NCBI RefSeq assembly: GCF_030409685.1
Contig: NZ_JAUFQJ010000013.1
Span: 62,001-126,000, forward strand
Origin: Ferruginibacter paludis
GTDB lineage: Bacteria > Bacteroidota > Bacteroidia > Chitinophagales > Chitinophagaceae
DNA length: 64,000 bases
Direction of reading: 5' to 3'
This document shows, one piece after another, positions 62,615 to 64,000 of this stretch. The position numbers and the translations under genes were made by a program. The notes beneath the pieces were generated by a model that was not told the DNA's origin, ran no database searches, and saw only the letters and a list, made by a program, of their open reading frames with translations. Each line of letters begins with the position of its first letter. Position 1 is the stretch's first letter.

Positions 62615-64000
62615 ATGCAGGCAGCAAAAATTAAAATGGTGGTATTGTGTTGCAGCGTAATTGCAATGGCCGCCAGGTGCAATGCCCAGCAAAAAACTAC
62701 CGGAAAAATCATCTCCTATAAAAAAGTTATTGGTGGCATCGAAGGAAAAACTGCCAACACTGTTTTTGATATCCACGTGTATTCAGATCACATTATCCGC
62801 GTCAGGATTTCAAAAAATAAAACGCTTAATAGTTTTTCTTACTCATTGGTCGATAATCAAATTCCACGAATTGAAAATTACTCAATCAAAGAAGAAGGCA
62901 ATACTATTTTACTTTCAACCAATGCTATCAATGTAGAAATTGAAAAAGCACCATCCTTTTCCATAACATTTAAAAACAAAGCCGGCCGAGTCATCAACGA
63001 AGATGTAAAAGGCAGTTGCTTTGGCACCACCTTTTCAGGAGATAAAGTAACAGTCTATAAAAAATTGCAGGAGGGGGAGCGTTTTGTAGGCCTGGGTGAA
63101 GCGCTGGGCAATCTGGATAAAAGAGGCATGGGCATTACGCTGAACAACACTGACAATTACAAATATGGCGACACCCGCTTGCCCATGTACATAAGCGTTC
63201 CGTTTTATATAGGCATACATCATCAGGACGTATACGGCTTGTTTTACAACAACAGCTATAAAAGTTTTTTCAATTTCGCATCATCTACACCCAACTTCAG
63301 TTCGGTAAGTTTCGAAGGTGGTGACATGGATTATTTTTTTATGTACGATGAATCGCCCGCTAAAATCATTGAGCATTATACATCGCTGACGGGCCGCATG
63401 CAGTTGCCGCCAATATGGAGTCTGGGTTATCATCAAAGTCGTTGCACCTATTATCCGCAGGATAAAGTAGAATGGATTGCATCGACTTTCCGCAACAAAA
63501 AAATACCGTTGGATTGTATAGTACTGGATGCTGACTATCAGCAAGGCTATCAACCATTCCGCACCAATACCGAACGATTTCCTGATTTGCCGGGGTTGGC
63601 TGCCAGTCTTGCCAAACAACGTATCGAATTGACGGCATCGGTTTATCCAGGGGTAAAAATCGATAGCAGCTACGAGTCGTATACCGATGGATTAAAAAAA
63701 GATGTATTTATAAAATATGCGGATGGCAGTTTGTTTGAAACAGAAATCGCACCGCTTCGCTGCTACCTGCCCGACTACACCAACCCAAAAACAAGAAACT
63801 GGTGGAGCAGTAAAATGAAATGGATGGTGGCTAATGGCGTACATGGTTACTGGAATGACATGAATGAACCTGCAATTGCAGGCAGTTATCTGCCTGATAA
63901 TTTATTATTTGATTTTGATGGCAGAAAAGCCAATGCACCGGAAGCAAAAAATCTCTACGGTTTTCAAATGGCCCGAAGCAGTTATGAAGCGGGCCTGCAA
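62615..64000 (+). CDS. GH31 family alpha-glucosidase-like hydrolase (partial, cut by window edge)
   Basis: An open frame of 462 codons from the ATG at 62615 to the right edge, without a stop. It has a signal peptide (VVLCCSVIAMAARCNAQ), the GH31 N-terminal beta-sandwich (VGLGEALGNLDKRG, NTDNYKYGDTRLPMY) and the start of the (beta/alpha)8 barrel: WSLGYHQSRCTYYP, CIVLDADYQQGYQPF, and the nucleophile motif YWNDMNEPA with its catalytic Asp near residue 418. GH31 enzymes normally cleave alpha-glucosidic or alpha-xylosidic bonds. The remaining part, with the acid/base residue, lies beyond the window. It is probably the next gene of the hydrolase operon. Confidence 0.88.
   Translation, partial: MQAAKIKMVVLCCSVIAMAARCNAQQKTTGKIISYKKVIGGIEGKTANTVFDIHVYSDHIIRVRISKNKTLNSFSYSLVDNQIPRIENYSIKEEGNTILLSTNAINVEIEKAPSFSITFKNKAGRVINEDVKGSCFGTTFSGDKVTVYKKLQEGERFVGLGEALGNLDKRGMGITLNNTDNYKYGDTRLPMYISVPFYIGIHHQDVYGLFYNNSYKSFFNFASSTPNFSSVSFEGGDMDYFFMYDESPAKIIEHYTSLTGRMQLPPIWSLGYHQSRCTYYPQDKVEWIASTFRNKKIPLDCIVLDADYQQGYQPFRTNTERFPDLPGLAASLAKQRIELTASVYPGVKIDSSYESYTDGLKKDVFIKYADGSLFETEIAPLRCYLPDYTNPKTRNWWSSKMKWMVANGVHGYWNDMNEPAIAGSYLPDNLLFDFDGRKANAPEAKNLYGFQMARSSYEAGLQ

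Noticed and set aside
1..64000. Mobile elements, CRISPR arrays, rRNA and tRNA genes
   Set aside because: None seen: no transposase or integrase motifs, no regularly spaced repeats and no recognisable structural RNA in the gaps.

Overview
The window comes from a chromosome of a Bacteroidota bacterium, most likely family Chitinophagaceae. The evidence is a SusC/SusD pair controlled by an ECF sigma factor and FecR, a PorT protein and a secreted protease carrying a type IX secretion sorting tail, GH144-type glucanases, an almost complete lack of Shine-Dalgarno sequences, and many start codons sitting just behind the Bacteroidota -7 promoter box TAnnTTTG. No rRNA, tRNA, CRISPR array, transposase, integrase or phage gene was recognised. 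No gene-free stretch exceeds about 300 bases.

Layout. Bases 1-8.3 kb hold housekeeping genes (rsmE, a TerC-type membrane protein, pyrD, a thiolase), a TonB-dependent receptor and two overlapping PAP2 phosphatases. From 8.3 to 11.6 kb are a UbiA-like membrane protein, a DUF983 protein and an ABC exporter. From 11.8 to 16.8 kb lie five glycosyltransferases in mixed orientation, two of them divergent paralogues. From 16.9 to 28 kb come comM/yifB, an MsbA-like exporter, a short MutS-like ATPase, dihydroorotase, a RemB/Wzi-like outer-membrane protein, porT, ubiE, engB and a YkuK-type gene. From 28.3 to 30.5 kb there is a secreted metzincin protease and a small secreted partner. From 30.6 to 33.9 kb is a small minus-strand cluster (CoA-binding protein, DCC protein, TIGR01777 epimerase, two membrane proteins, GbsR/MarR regulator) with two similar palindromes that could be the regulator's operators. 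From 34 to 42.2 kb are pdhC, dnaX, a GNAT-like protein, a membrane-anchored endonuclease/exonuclease/phosphatase protein, atpD and atpC, closed by a terminator.

The most interesting region runs from 42.3 kb to the right edge. It is a polysaccharide utilisation locus: ECF sigma factor, FecR, SusC with an STN signalling domain, SusD, a LamG lipoprotein, an FG-GAP/ASPIC-UnbV lipoprotein, then GH144 - GH30 - GH30 - GH144 - GH144 - GH31 (the last cut by the window edge). A seven-haem cytochrome lipoprotein is embedded on the opposite strand. GH144 enzymes are endo-beta-1,2-glucanases and GH30 includes beta-1,6-glucanases and glucosidases. This suggests a locus that digests beta-1,2-glucans with beta-1,6 branches, such as the osmoregulated periplasmic glucans of Proteobacteria; the substrate is an inference. 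A 21-bp hairpin covers the stop codon of the third GH144 gene, just before the GH31 gene.

Limits: function calls rest on reading motifs and on family knowledge, without any database search. Start codons were moved inward from the longest open frame wherever an ATG, a signal peptide, family length or a -7 box argued for it.
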